Origin: an uncultured Odoribacter sp.
GTDB lineage: Bacteria; Bacteroidota; Bacteroidia; Bacteroidales; Marinifilaceae
DNA length: 64,000 nt
NCBI GenBank assembly: GCA_910578105.1
Contig: CAJTPD010000004.1
Span: forward strand, 20,933 to 84,932
Reading direction: 5' to 3'
In this document: piece after piece, positions 9,373-16,629 of the stretch
Layout: every line of letters begins with the position of its first letter
Numbering within the stretch: the first letter of the stretch is position 1
Made by a program: the position numbers and the translations under genes
Notes under the pieces: generated by a model
Database searches by the model: none
What the model was told of the DNA's origin: nothing
Seen by the model: the letters and a program-made list of their open reading frames with translations, nothing else

Positions 9373-10260
9373 ATGCGTATATTATTCATTGTCAATCCGA
9401 TTTCGGGACTTGGGTCAGGGAAAGAGTTGCCGGAGAGAATTAAAGCGATACCTGAGTATGAGCAGGTTGATTTTGACATTGTCTTTACTAAATATGCCGG
9501 ACATGCAAGGATTCTGGTGGGAGAGGCAAGAGATTCGGGTAAATATACGCATGTTGTTGCTGTTGGCGGCGATGGTACGGTGAATGAGGTCGGGACTGCT
9601 CTTTGCGGTAGCGATATTGCTTTTGCGGTGGTTTCTTTGGGTAGCGGAAACGGTTTTGCCCGTCACCTGGGATACTCTATTTTTATGAACAAAGCACTCA
9701 GACAGGTATTGACTGACTGTTATGCGCAGATTGATGTCCTGCAAATTAATGATAAATATTCCCTGAATGTGAGTGGAGTGGGATTTGATGCAGAAGTGGC
9801 TCATGAGTTCAATCATTTAAAACTGAGAGGAGTACTTTCTTATATTTATGCGGCTATAAAATTGTGGTTCCGTTATCCGGAAAAGAAATATAAAATTATC
9901 AGTGGGGGCAAAGTGATGAAAGTGAGTTGTTTTATTCTGAGTTTTGCTAACAGTTCGCAGTACGGCAACAACGCCTATATCGCGCCGCATGCTTCTGTCC
10001 GGGACGGGCTTATGGATATCTGTATTCTGAAACGGCCTGCTTTTTTTGAAATCATGTGGTTTTTACTTTTCTTTATCAGTTCCAAGCTTTACAAGCTTTC
10101 TTATTACAAAGAAATCCAATGTCGGGAAGCCGTGGTGGAAGGTGATATTCATCGCGTGCATATTGACGGCGACGCTTATCTGATGGAGTCGCCGCTCCGG
10201 TTGAAAGTACTTCCGGGAGTCTTGAAAGTGGTTGTCCCGAAGAAGTTGAAAGGGGAATAA
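9373..10260 (+). CDS. Diacylglycerol kinase-family lipid kinase
   Basis: 295 residues from the ATG at 9373. An in-frame earlier start at 9262 would overlap the dehydrogenase and add a non-conserved leader, so it was not used. The protein opens with ILFIVNPISGLGSG and has the nucleotide-binding loop AVGGDGTVNEVG and the later SLGSGNGFARHLG, the hallmarks of the DagK/YegS/sphingosine kinase family. These enzymes phosphorylate diacylglycerol or a related lipid at the inner membrane; in Bacteroidetes, which make sphingolipids, a long-chain base is also possible. Substrate cannot be read from the sequence. Confidence 0.92.
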   Translation: MRILFIVNPISGLGSGKELPERIKAIPEYEQVDFDIVFTKYAGHARILVGEARDSGKYTHVVAVGGDGTVNEVGTALCGSDIAFAVVSLGSGNGFARHLGYSIFMNKALRQVLTDCYAQIDVLQINDKYSLNVSGVGFDAEVAHEFNHLKLRGVLSYIYAAIKLWFRYPEKKYKIISGGKVMKVSCFILSFANSSQYGNNAYIAPHASVRDGLMDICILKRPAFFEIMWFLLFFISSKLYKLSYYKEIQCREAVVEGDIHRVHIDGDAYLMESPLRLKVLPGVLKVVVPKKLKGE

Positions 10261-10360
10261 GGTATTTTGTGCATGGGATGTTTTCGAAAAACGTGGAAAA
10301 TCGGCTTGGATGAAATCAGTTGAAAATCCGTTTGTGCCGTAGAGACGTTTTTGTATTATG

Positions 10361-10388
10361 TACCAAAAACGGTCGTTTTTATTGGTAA
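10361..10388. repeat. Left arm of a spaced inverted repeat (partly palindromic element)
   Basis: The 28 bases from 10361 read, on the opposite strand, almost the same as 10495-10527. The shared core is ACCAATAAAAAC, one variable base, then ACCGTTT, ending in TTTGGT. Each arm also has its own ACCAA...TTGGT dyad. The roughly 350-base gene-free region from 10261 to 10608 otherwise holds only AT-rich sequence, with no recognised promoter or ORF. Confidence 0.7.
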
Positions 10389-10494
10389 TATTTTTTTTAA
10401 AACATTACAAATGTAGCAAAAAAAGTTTATCCCAAACAAATTTATTTTCAAAATATTAACACATCCTCATTTTTACATCGGAGAAAAGGTAAAA

Positions 10495-10527
10495 TAACCA
10501 ATAAAAACAACCGTTTATTTTGGTTAA
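10495..10527. repeat. Right arm of the spaced inverted repeat
   Basis: Inverted partner of 10361-10388, with one internal substitution, an extra AT and a small end difference. The two arms are 106 bases apart and the right arm lies about 80 bases before the HU-like gene at 10609. They could be a paired operator, the stem of a large leader hairpin, or the ends of a roughly 167-base MITE-like element. No target-site duplication was seen. Confidence 0.65.
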
Positions 10528-10608
10528 ATCAGGAGTTGTAGGAACGTGACTCCGTTTGGTGATGTTTTTGGAAGCGGATAGAAAATCTAATTCTAAAAAC
10601 ATTCAGTT

Positions 10609-11361
10609 ATGGCAAAGGAAAACATTTTTTGGCCGGGTTGGTTGGTGGATAATCCGCTGACGGAGGACCAGAACGACTTCATGTTGAAAGTGAAAGTGGG
10701 CAACATGGTGACCACCGAGGATATTGCGAAAGCATTGCAGGCGGAGGGTACGGAATTTCAGTTGGAAACGCTGATTGATATCCTGAATCGGGGTGACCGC
10801 ATCGTCCGGAATAAATTGTTGGCTGGTTTCAGTGTAGGTACGGGTGTGTTCTACGCTTATCCGAGTGTGTCGGGCGTTTGGCGCGATAAAAATGAGGTGT
10901 TCGACGAAAAGCGTCACAAAGTGGGCGTCAATTTCCAATTAAGTGCGGCATTGCGTGAGGGAGTGAAGCAGGTGGGTGTGGAAGTATTGGGGGTATCGGT
11001 TGCAGGTCCCGAGATTTCGGGCGTGACGGATACGTGGACAGGCGAGCAGAACGGCTTGATAACGCCGGATGAAACGGTGACGGTGAAAGGCCGCAACTTG
11101 CAGATAGCCGGCGAAGAGGGGGATGCCGTGGGCCTTTGGTTTGTGCGGGTGGAGGACGGTACGAAAACGGCTGTCGAAATGCGCCGCTTGACGGTGAACA
11201 ATCCCTTGGTACTTTCGTTCCGTGTGCCGAAACTGACGCCGGGCGACTACTGGTTGGAACTGACCACCCGTTTCAGCAAAGGCCAGTTGACGAAAGAACC
11301 GCGCACTGCACGTTTTGAGAAAGTGCTCAACGTGCCTGTGGAGGAGAATGCGGGTGATTAA
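10609..11361 (+). CDS. HU-like DNA-binding protein with DUF4469 Ig-like domain
   Basis: 250 residues. The N-terminal half (to about residue 125) looks like the Bacteroidetes HU-type DNA-binding domain: TTEDIAKALQAEGTEF, then NRGDRIVRNKLLAGFSVGTGVFYAYPSVSGVW. The C-terminal half fits DUF4469, an Ig-like fold (GLITPDETVTVKGRNLQIAG ... VPKLTPGDYWLELTTRFSKG). No signal peptide, so cytoplasmic and probably nucleoid-associated. It is richer in G+C and in GTG/GCG codons than its neighbours. It is flanked by a spaced inverted repeat upstream and a 23-base tandem array that begins at its stop codon. Biological role is not known. Confidence 0.82.
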   Translation: MAKENIFWPGWLVDNPLTEDQNDFMLKVKVGNMVTTEDIAKALQAEGTEFQLETLIDILNRGDRIVRNKLLAGFSVGTGVFYAYPSVSGVWRDKNEVFDEKRHKVGVNFQLSAALREGVKQVGVEVLGVSVAGPEISGVTDTWTGEQNGLITPDETVTVKGRNLQIAGEEGDAVGLWFVRVEDGTKTAVEMRRLTVNNPLVLSFRVPKLTPGDYWLELTTRFSKGQLTKEPRTARFEKVLNVPVEENAGD

Positions 11362-11470
11362 AATGTTAACTCCAGTGTGGAGTACGCACGTACTCCGCAT
11401 CGGAGTCAATGCTTACGCCTGTGTGGAGTGTGTGCTGATTCCGTGTTGGAGTGCGAGGCTACTCTAGGGG
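11356..11470 (+). repeat. 23-bp imperfect tandem repeat, about five units
   Basis: GGAGT occurs at 11379, 11402, 11425 and 11448, each exactly 23 bases apart. A diverged fifth unit (11356-11378) overlaps the stop codon of the HU-like gene and keeps the later ATGTTAACTCC-type part. Each unit has a GGAGT...AYTCC-like inner dyad; in the first full unit (11379-11396) GGAGTACG pairs with CGTACTCC over a two-base loop. Units differ at many other positions, so the strict spacing is the main evidence. Confidence 0.75.
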
Positions 11471-11566
11471 AAAGAAAAGCATAATAGAGCAAATGAAGTA
11501 GACTGTCCATACTTCTTTTTTGAATTATTAATTCCTTAGGACAGGGGAAAATATAATTAATTTATT

Positions 11567-11716
11567 ATGAAAAGAAAAAAACTAATTTATGTACTGATTG
11601 CGGCGGGATTAATAACGTTACTTACACAATCTTGTGCTACGTTAAACGATCCTTATTTCCAAAAAGGTTTCCGTCAGGGATGGAATTCAACTGCACCGAC
11701 AGAGTATCGCTATTAG
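11567..11716 (+). CDS. Tiny lipoprotein, 49 residues
   Basis: A short ORF with a clean lipoprotein signal: MKRKK, a hydrophobic stretch, then TLLTQSC with the lipid-bearing Cys23. The mature part is only 27 residues (ATLNDPYFQKGFRQGWNS and a short tail) and ends RY. It lies between the tandem array and a secreted protein gene. Not recognised as a named family; likely an outer-membrane-anchored small lipoprotein. Support is the signal peptide and coding-like codon use. Confidence 0.65.
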   Translation: MKRKKLIYVLIAAGLITLLTQSCATLNDPYFQKGFRQGWNSTAPTEYRY

Positions 11717-11794
11717 TGTGATGTTATAGTTTGTGATTGTTTAATTGATTTATTTCCAATAATTTACCTTATCTTTACTTAAAATCGATTTATT

Positions 11795-12181
11795 ATGAAA
11801 AAGTTTTTAATTCTTTTAGCAATGTTTTTAGGAATCAGTTTTTTCACGAATGCCCAAGAGTGTAGAATCAAGGGAAGTACAAGTGGACGAACGATTAAAG
11901 TTTTGCGCACAACATGGACTAAGGGGCAAGAGAAGGTCGAGGTTAAGGTTAGCAATGATGATGCATTAGGTGCTAATGTAACAATTGAGTTAGAAATTAC
12001 TTATAAATGTACAAACGGCAATCACAAAGAGACTACTACGGTTTCTATTGATGATTTTGTGCCTGCACAAAAACCGATTGAATTGTCAACATATATAACA
12101 CCTACGTATCAGAAGAGTACTGCTAATTATGAAGCAATTGAAGTAAAAGTTAAATCAATTAAAGGTACTGCCTGTGAATAA
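11795..12181 (+). CDS. Small secreted protein of unknown function
   Basis: 128 residues. A signal peptide (MKKFLILLAMFLGISFFTNAQ) is followed by a mature part of about 107 residues rich in beta strands and Thr/Lys, with three Cys (ECRIKG, YKCTNGNH, TACE), two of which could pair after export. It is AT-rich like the surrounding chromosome, unlike the preceding HU-like gene. A strong hairpin follows its stop. No family recognised. Context suggests part of the envelope-related block that runs to 17.6 kb. Confidence 0.72.
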   Translation: MKKFLILLAMFLGISFFTNAQECRIKGSTSGRTIKVLRTTWTKGQEKVEVKVSNDDALGANVTIELEITYKCTNGNHKETTTVSIDDFVPAQKPIELSTYITPTYQKSTANYEAIEVKVKSIKGTACE

Positions 12182-12199
12182 TTTGGCTTTGTAAAAGTT

Positions 12200-12232
12200 T
12201 AGCGTCAGTACTTGCGTGGTGTACTGACGCTA
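12200..12232. terminator. Hairpin after the secreted protein gene
   Basis: Perfect 12-base arms TAGCGTCAGTAC (12200-12211) and GTACTGACGCTA (12221-12232) with a nine-base loop. No long T run follows, so this is a likely but not classical terminator. Confidence 0.6.
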
Positions 12233-12258
12233 ATTAATGCAAATTAAAATTAATTACG

Positions 12259-12867
12259 ATGAAAAGATTTTTTTTTACAATGAGTGTGTGCGTTGCCTTG
12301 CTTTTGGCTTCGTGTGGGGGAGTAAAACAAGCGATAACGGAAAATAACCGAGGTAGTAGAAATCCTTTCGGCGGCGATGTTCATGAAATGCCCAATGCGG
12401 AAATCGATACGGACGATTGGTTCGGTGCTTCCGGTGTTGCCAGTGGTCCCAAAGTGCGGATTGCTGAAATTTACAGAACAGCTTTGACGAATGGTCAAAA
12501 CATCATCCGCCAGAAAATGAAACATGCCTACAAAGGTGCTGTTGATGATTACATGAATTCTTTTGGCAATAATGCCGGAACGGATTACCAATCCAAAATG
12601 GAAGCTGCCGGGACGCAAATCATCGATGTGATTGTCGGTGAAACGCGGGAGGTGAAGAAGCCGCTATATTCCGATGTGGATGATAAAGGAAATACTACTT
12701 GTTACCTTGGTCTCCGGGTGTATAAAAAAGACTTGGCAGACAAGTTGGCAGACGCTGTTGTCAATGTGGTTTCCGAAGATGAAAAACTGAGTATCCGTTT
12801 CCAGGAAAGTCAGTTCCGCGAAAGAATGAAACAAAGTTTCAAGGATTTCAAAGAGAACAACCAATGA
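12259..12867 (+). CDS. LPP20-like lipoprotein
   Basis: 202 residues with a lipoprotein signal ending LLLASC (Cys19). The mature protein has a Gly/Asn-rich lead, then mixed helix and strand with IAEIYRTALTNGQNIIRQKMK and a C-terminal amphipathic, charged helix. The general plan resembles LPP20/CsgG-type outer-membrane lipoproteins, but this is a weak resemblance. Its stop overlaps the start of the next gene by four bases (ATGA), so the two are translationally coupled and probably work together in the envelope. Confidence 0.65.
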   Translation: MKRFFFTMSVCVALLLASCGGVKQAITENNRGSRNPFGGDVHEMPNAEIDTDDWFGASGVASGPKVRIAEIYRTALTNGQNIIRQKMKHAYKGAVDDYMNSFGNNAGTDYQSKMEAAGTQIIDVIVGETREVKKPLYSDVDDKGNTTCYLGLRVYKKDLADKLADAVVNVVSEDEKLSIRFQESQFRERMKQSFKDFKENNQ

Positions 12868-13670
12868 AAAAGTTTTTGTTTGTTCTCATAAGTTCTATGC
12901 TGCTCTCGTTTGTGACGATGGGGCAGCATGTTTCTTTCAAAAAGTGTCCGGAATGGGTGGATGGCGAATTGGGACATGCTAATATGCGTTTGCGTAATTC
13001 CCGATTGGAAGTGGTGACAGCAAAAGGCTATAGTGAAGAAGATGCTCGTAATAATGCGGCTAAAAATGGTATTTTGAATCAAAGTGGAGAAACCGGAGCT
13101 CGGTTTAGTGTGCAGGTGCAAGACGGCAATATTATTATAACAGGGAATGACGATTTGACTGTCAAGTCGCGCATTATCGATGAATACCGCCAAAAAATGG
13201 GACCGGGAGAATATCAGGTAACATTGTTGATGCAAATAGCAGGCAATCCGACGTTGGATTTGGAGCCAGTAATTGTAACACGACGTTATCCTTTTTCGCC
13301 ACGGATTCTGATTCCGGGTATGGCTCAGATACACAAGGGCAGCATGGGGAAAGGTGCGTTTTTTATTACCAGTGAGGTGATTTTTGCCAGCGGTGTAGCG
13401 GTATTCGAGTTGCAACGCTCATCCAATAAATCGAAAATTTTTAAGACAAATGTTCTTAAAGAGCGTCAGGATTATATGGACAAAGCCGATAAGATGAAAA
13501 AGTTGCGGGATGGTTTTGCGATTGCCACTGCTGCCATTTATCTCTGGAATCTAATTGATGGAGCTGCTGCTAATGGGAATTCGCACGTTGTAGTGAAAAA
13601 AAATAAAGTGAAACTTACTCCTTATGCAACGATTCAGTCAGCAGGAATATCGTTGAGTTTAAACTTTTAA
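12864..13670 (+). CDS. Secreted/membrane protein with LPP20-like N-terminus and DUF5683-like hydrophobic region
   Basis: 268 residues. After a signal peptide (cleavage near MGQ) comes CPEWVDGE and a segment with EEDARNNAAKNGILNQ, like the alanine-rich helix of LPP20 proteins. From about residue 148 a hydrophobic region begins with RILIPGMAQIHKGSMGKGAF, resembling the P-G-x-x-Q-x-x-x-G pattern of DUF5683 membrane proteins, with a second hydrophobic helix (AIATAAIYLWNLIDGAA). It overlaps the preceding lipoprotein gene (ATGA), and the DUF1566 lipoprotein follows after 12 bases, giving a three-gene operon. Function unknown. Confidence 0.65.
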   Translation: MKKFLFVLISSMLLSFVTMGQHVSFKKCPEWVDGELGHANMRLRNSRLEVVTAKGYSEEDARNNAAKNGILNQSGETGARFSVQVQDGNIIITGNDDLTVKSRIIDEYRQKMGPGEYQVTLLMQIAGNPTLDLEPVIVTRRYPFSPRILIPGMAQIHKGSMGKGAFFITSEVIFASGVAVFELQRSSNKSKIFKTNVLKERQDYMDKADKMKKLRDGFAIATAAIYLWNLIDGAAANGNSHVVVKKNKVKLTPYATIQSAGISLSLNF

Positions 13671-13682
13671 GCAAATACTAAG

Positions 13683-14417
13683 ATGAAAAATAATTTATTA
13701 TTCCTTTTGCTTTTTGGGGGTATTATCGGATGTGCGGATGATGATATATCGGGTAGCGTTTATGGTACGGTTTCTACAGAAGATGGGGTTGCATTGACTA
13801 ATACAGCAATGTCGCTTTATAAACTTGAACGGTATTATCGAAATGGAACGGAATATGGAAAATGGATCGTTGAGCAACAGAAAAAAACGGATGATAACGG
13901 ATATTATGAATTCGAAGAGCTTAGTCCTGTGGAAAACTATCAATTAAAGGCAGAATTGAAAGAATATGCTATTTTTTCCTCGGATATTGGATTTTTAAAG
14001 AGCGAACGGATGAACATAAATATATTTTTAGAGAAAGTAAAGGTGGATACGAGTAGCAGCATTATCTTGAAAGAAGCAGGTATCGCTGTTCAGAAATTAG
14101 ATATTTCTGCTGGTGCAATTAGCCAAAAACTTGCAGAACGACTTTGTGCTGAATCTATTGTTGGCGGGCAAAAGGACTGGCGTTTACCGACATTAAGCGA
14201 ATTGACTTCTATGTATAACAATAAGTTGTTATTGCCGAATATAAAAGAAGAGAATAGCTATTATTGGACATCTACCCTGGAAAGTGGTGTCAATGGGCAG
14301 AACCGTTATTATTTGATAAACATGAGGGATGGAGATATTACAGATAATTATAGTAATAGTTCATCTACTGTTTATTACTATAAGTGTTATGCTCGTTGTG
14401 TACGTTCAATAGAATAA
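13683..14417 (+). CDS. Lipoprotein with carboxypeptidase-regulatory-like and DUF1566 domains
   Basis: 244 residues. Lipobox GGIIGC gives Cys17. Residues about 22-115 form a beta-sandwich with the TDDNGYYEFEELSP pattern of carboxypeptidase regulatory-like domains. Residues about 130-244 match DUF1566 (Lcl C-terminal-type, lectin-like): QKDWRLPTLSELTSMYN, YYWTSTLESG, YYLINMRDGDI, CYARCVRSI. DUF1566 domains occur in surface proteins, some binding sugars or partner proteins. It closes the operon starting at 12259. The exact ligand is unknown. Confidence 0.78.
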   Translation: MKNNLLFLLLFGGIIGCADDDISGSVYGTVSTEDGVALTNTAMSLYKLERYYRNGTEYGKWIVEQQKKTDDNGYYEFEELSPVENYQLKAELKEYAIFSSDIGFLKSERMNINIFLEKVKVDTSSSIILKEAGIAVQKLDISAGAISQKLAERLCAESIVGGQKDWRLPTLSELTSMYNNKLLLPNIKEENSYYWTSTLESGVNGQNRYYLINMRDGDITDNYSNSSSTVYYYKCYARCVRSIE

Positions 14418-14515
14418 CAATGAGATATTTCGCGATATAGAAATAAGAAAGATTTCTGAGAAGATATTATAAAATATTTTCGTAAATAATAAGTATAATT
14501 TTTTGAACAATAGGA

Positions 14516-15034
14516 TTGTTATGGGGGTATGATAAAAAAACATGTCCTGAGTGCGGAATGGAGATTCCTTCATCTGCACGGAGGTGCCCTTATTGTCATG
14601 GAGAATTTGGCAATAACTCACTTTTTGATGATATTCATCAATATGGTTGTTTGGGTTTACCTGTAATAGGTTTAATTATATTGGGTTGTTTTTGGTTGAT
14701 AGGTAAGTGTAGCAATCCACATATAGAATCTTCACCAACGAATAATGTTGGTTATTTAAGTTCAACATCACAGAAGAGCGAAATACCTGGATATATACAA
14801 GTGGGGCGTGTTAGTATATCTAAATATAAAAAATATAAAATAAACGTAGAAAAAGCATTTATTTATACTTTGGGTAAAAGAAAAAAGAAATTAACCGGTG
14901 GATTCTATTCTAAAGGGGCAATTGTATGGGGAACTGCGCATGATGACGGTTTTGTTGGAGTCGTTTCCGATGCCAACGGCTATAAAAATGGTGATTGCTA
15001 TTTAAAAATTTCTGATGTAAAACCGTTAGAATAA
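14516..15034 (+). CDS. Zinc-ribbon, single-pass membrane protein (start uncertain)
   Basis: The reading frame shows two CxxC knuckles (CPECGMEIPSSARRCPYC), a transmembrane helix near residues 46-62 (LPVIGLIILGCFWLIG) and a soluble C-terminal domain of about 100 residues rich in Lys and Tyr. The only in-frame start is TTG at 14516; upstream is a TGA at 14504. The ATG at 14529 would give M-I-K-K-T-C-P-E-C, a normal start for such proteins, if the run of seven A at 14534-14540 had one more A. Either a TTG start or a one-base frameshift is therefore possible. The topology places the zinc ribbon in the cytoplasm. Confidence 0.65.
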   Translation: MLWGYDKKTCPECGMEIPSSARRCPYCHGEFGNNSLFDDIHQYGCLGLPVIGLIILGCFWLIGKCSNPHIESSPTNNVGYLSSTSQKSEIPGYIQVGRVSISKYKKYKINVEKAFIYTLGKRKKKLTGGFYSKGAIVWGTAHDDGFVGVVSDANGYKNGDCYLKISDVKPLE

Positions 15035-15086
15035 TTATAGCTATTGGTTATCTAATATGTAATTTTTTATGTTATAAATTAAATAT

Positions 15087-16598
15087 ATGGTACAAAGGGG
15101 GATAATAAGTATATTTCTATATGCTTTCTGTCTGGCAAGCAGTGTTTCTGCTCAAACCTTTGAAGACTATAAGCGGCAGGCGAAGCAGGAATTTGAGGCC
15201 TACCGCGAAAAGACGCAGCGGGATTTCAGTGCTTATCGTGACAGTGTGAATGCCGAATTTGCAAGGTTTATGCGGGAGGCGTGGAAAAAGCGTGATGCGA
15301 AACCGGCGGTTCCCCTGCCTGAGCGGCCGGAGCCGCCCAAGCCGGTGGTGAAGGACCCGGAGCGGGAACCATCGCAGGATACGCTGCCTTTTGAGTTGGT
15401 GGATCCGAGTCTTCCATCCCGCCCAAAGTTGCAACCGGTGACTCCTCGGCCTCAGCCGTTTGTGCCGCTGGACGTCCCGGAGCCTGATGTGCCGGAATTG
15501 AAACCGGTGCAGCCAGCGTTCCCGGTTGACTTTTACGGCGGTTCCTATGCGTTGCCGTTGACGGATGCCCAGCGTTTCGAGTTGAAGGGAGTGGACGAGA
15601 ACAGTGTGGCGGATGCGTGGTTGCGTCTTTCGGAGGCCGATTATCTGCCCCTGTTATCCGCCTGTATGCAGTGGCGGGATAGTCTGTTGTTGTGCGATTG
15701 GGGGTATGTACGCTTTTTAGAGAAAATGACCGGGGCGTTTTTTCCGGAATCGCGGCAGAACGAGGCGCGGTTGCTGCAAATGTTTATCCTGACCCAATCG
15801 GGGTATAAAGTGCGTATCGCCCGGAGTGGAAACCGGCTTTGCCTGTTGTTGCCCACCCGGGATATGGTGTACGGATATTCTTATATCGAACGGGACGGGA
15901 TGAAATATTATATTCTTCCGTCTGATGAGAAAGGGCCGTATTATGTGATGGAACACGCCTTTCCGGAAGAGCAGCAGTTGTCGATGGAAATTCCGATTAT
16001 GCCCTCTTTGGCTTCGGCACCGACAGCCCGGCGTCAACTTTGTTCCAAAGCATGTCCGGAAGTGACAATGACTGTTGCGGTCAACAAGAATCTTATGGAT
16101 TTTTATACGGACTATCCGCAGACGTCCTGGAATGTCTATGTGCGGGCATCGCTGAGCACGGAGGCGAAAGCCGCGATGTATCCGGTGTTGAAGGCTGCCG
16201 TTGGCGGTAAGGCAAAGAGTGTGGCCGCTGGTATGTTGCTGAATTTCGTGCAGACGGCTTTTGCATACCGGACGGACGATGAGCAGTTTGGCTATGAGCG
16301 TCCTCTCTTCCCTGACGAGACGCTTTATTATCCTTACAGCGATTGCGAGGACCGGGCCATCCTTTATGCGGTGCTGGTACGTGAATTATTGGGATTAGAC
16401 GTGGTTTTGCTGCATTACCCGAATCATTTGGCTACTGCTGTCGCCTTGGGAGACGATGTGCCGGGCGATTATCTGATGTTGGACGGACGTAAATATCTTG
16501 TGTGCGACCCGACATATATCAACGCGGGCATTGGCGAGGCTATGCCTCAATATAAGCAGACCAAGGCGGAAGTGATGCGTGTGGCGGATTTGAAGTGA
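15087..16598 (+). CDS. Secreted transglutaminase-like protein
   Basis: 503 residues. Signal peptide (cleavage near SVSAQ), then a coiled-coil-like helix full of Phe/Tyr/Arg/Glu (TFEDYKRQAKQEFEAYREK), a proline-rich linker (about residues 75-150), a middle domain, and a C-terminal transglutaminase/papain-fold domain. The catalytic triad is visible: Cys420 in YSDCEDRA, His447 in YPNHLA, Asp474 in VCDPTY. Such domains hydrolyse peptides or form isopeptide links; substrate unknown. G+C is higher than in the adjacent genes. The N-terminal coiled coil suggests an oligomer or partner binding at the cell envelope. Confidence 0.85.
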   Translation: MVQRGIISIFLYAFCLASSVSAQTFEDYKRQAKQEFEAYREKTQRDFSAYRDSVNAEFARFMREAWKKRDAKPAVPLPERPEPPKPVVKDPEREPSQDTLPFELVDPSLPSRPKLQPVTPRPQPFVPLDVPEPDVPELKPVQPAFPVDFYGGSYALPLTDAQRFELKGVDENSVADAWLRLSEADYLPLLSACMQWRDSLLLCDWGYVRFLEKMTGAFFPESRQNEARLLQMFILTQSGYKVRIARSGNRLCLLLPTRDMVYGYSYIERDGMKYYILPSDEKGPYYVMEHAFPEEQQLSMEIPIMPSLASAPTARRQLCSKACPEVTMTVAVNKNLMDFYTDYPQTSWNVYVRASLSTEAKAAMYPVLKAAVGGKAKSVAAGMLLNFVQTAFAYRTDDEQFGYERPLFPDETLYYPYSDCEDRAILYAVLVRELLGLDVVLLHYPNHLATAVALGDDVPGDYLMLDGRKYLVCDPTYINAGIGEAMPQYKQTKAEVMRVADLK

Positions 16599-16629
16599 GG
16601 TACGATTAATTATAATTGTCAAAATAATC

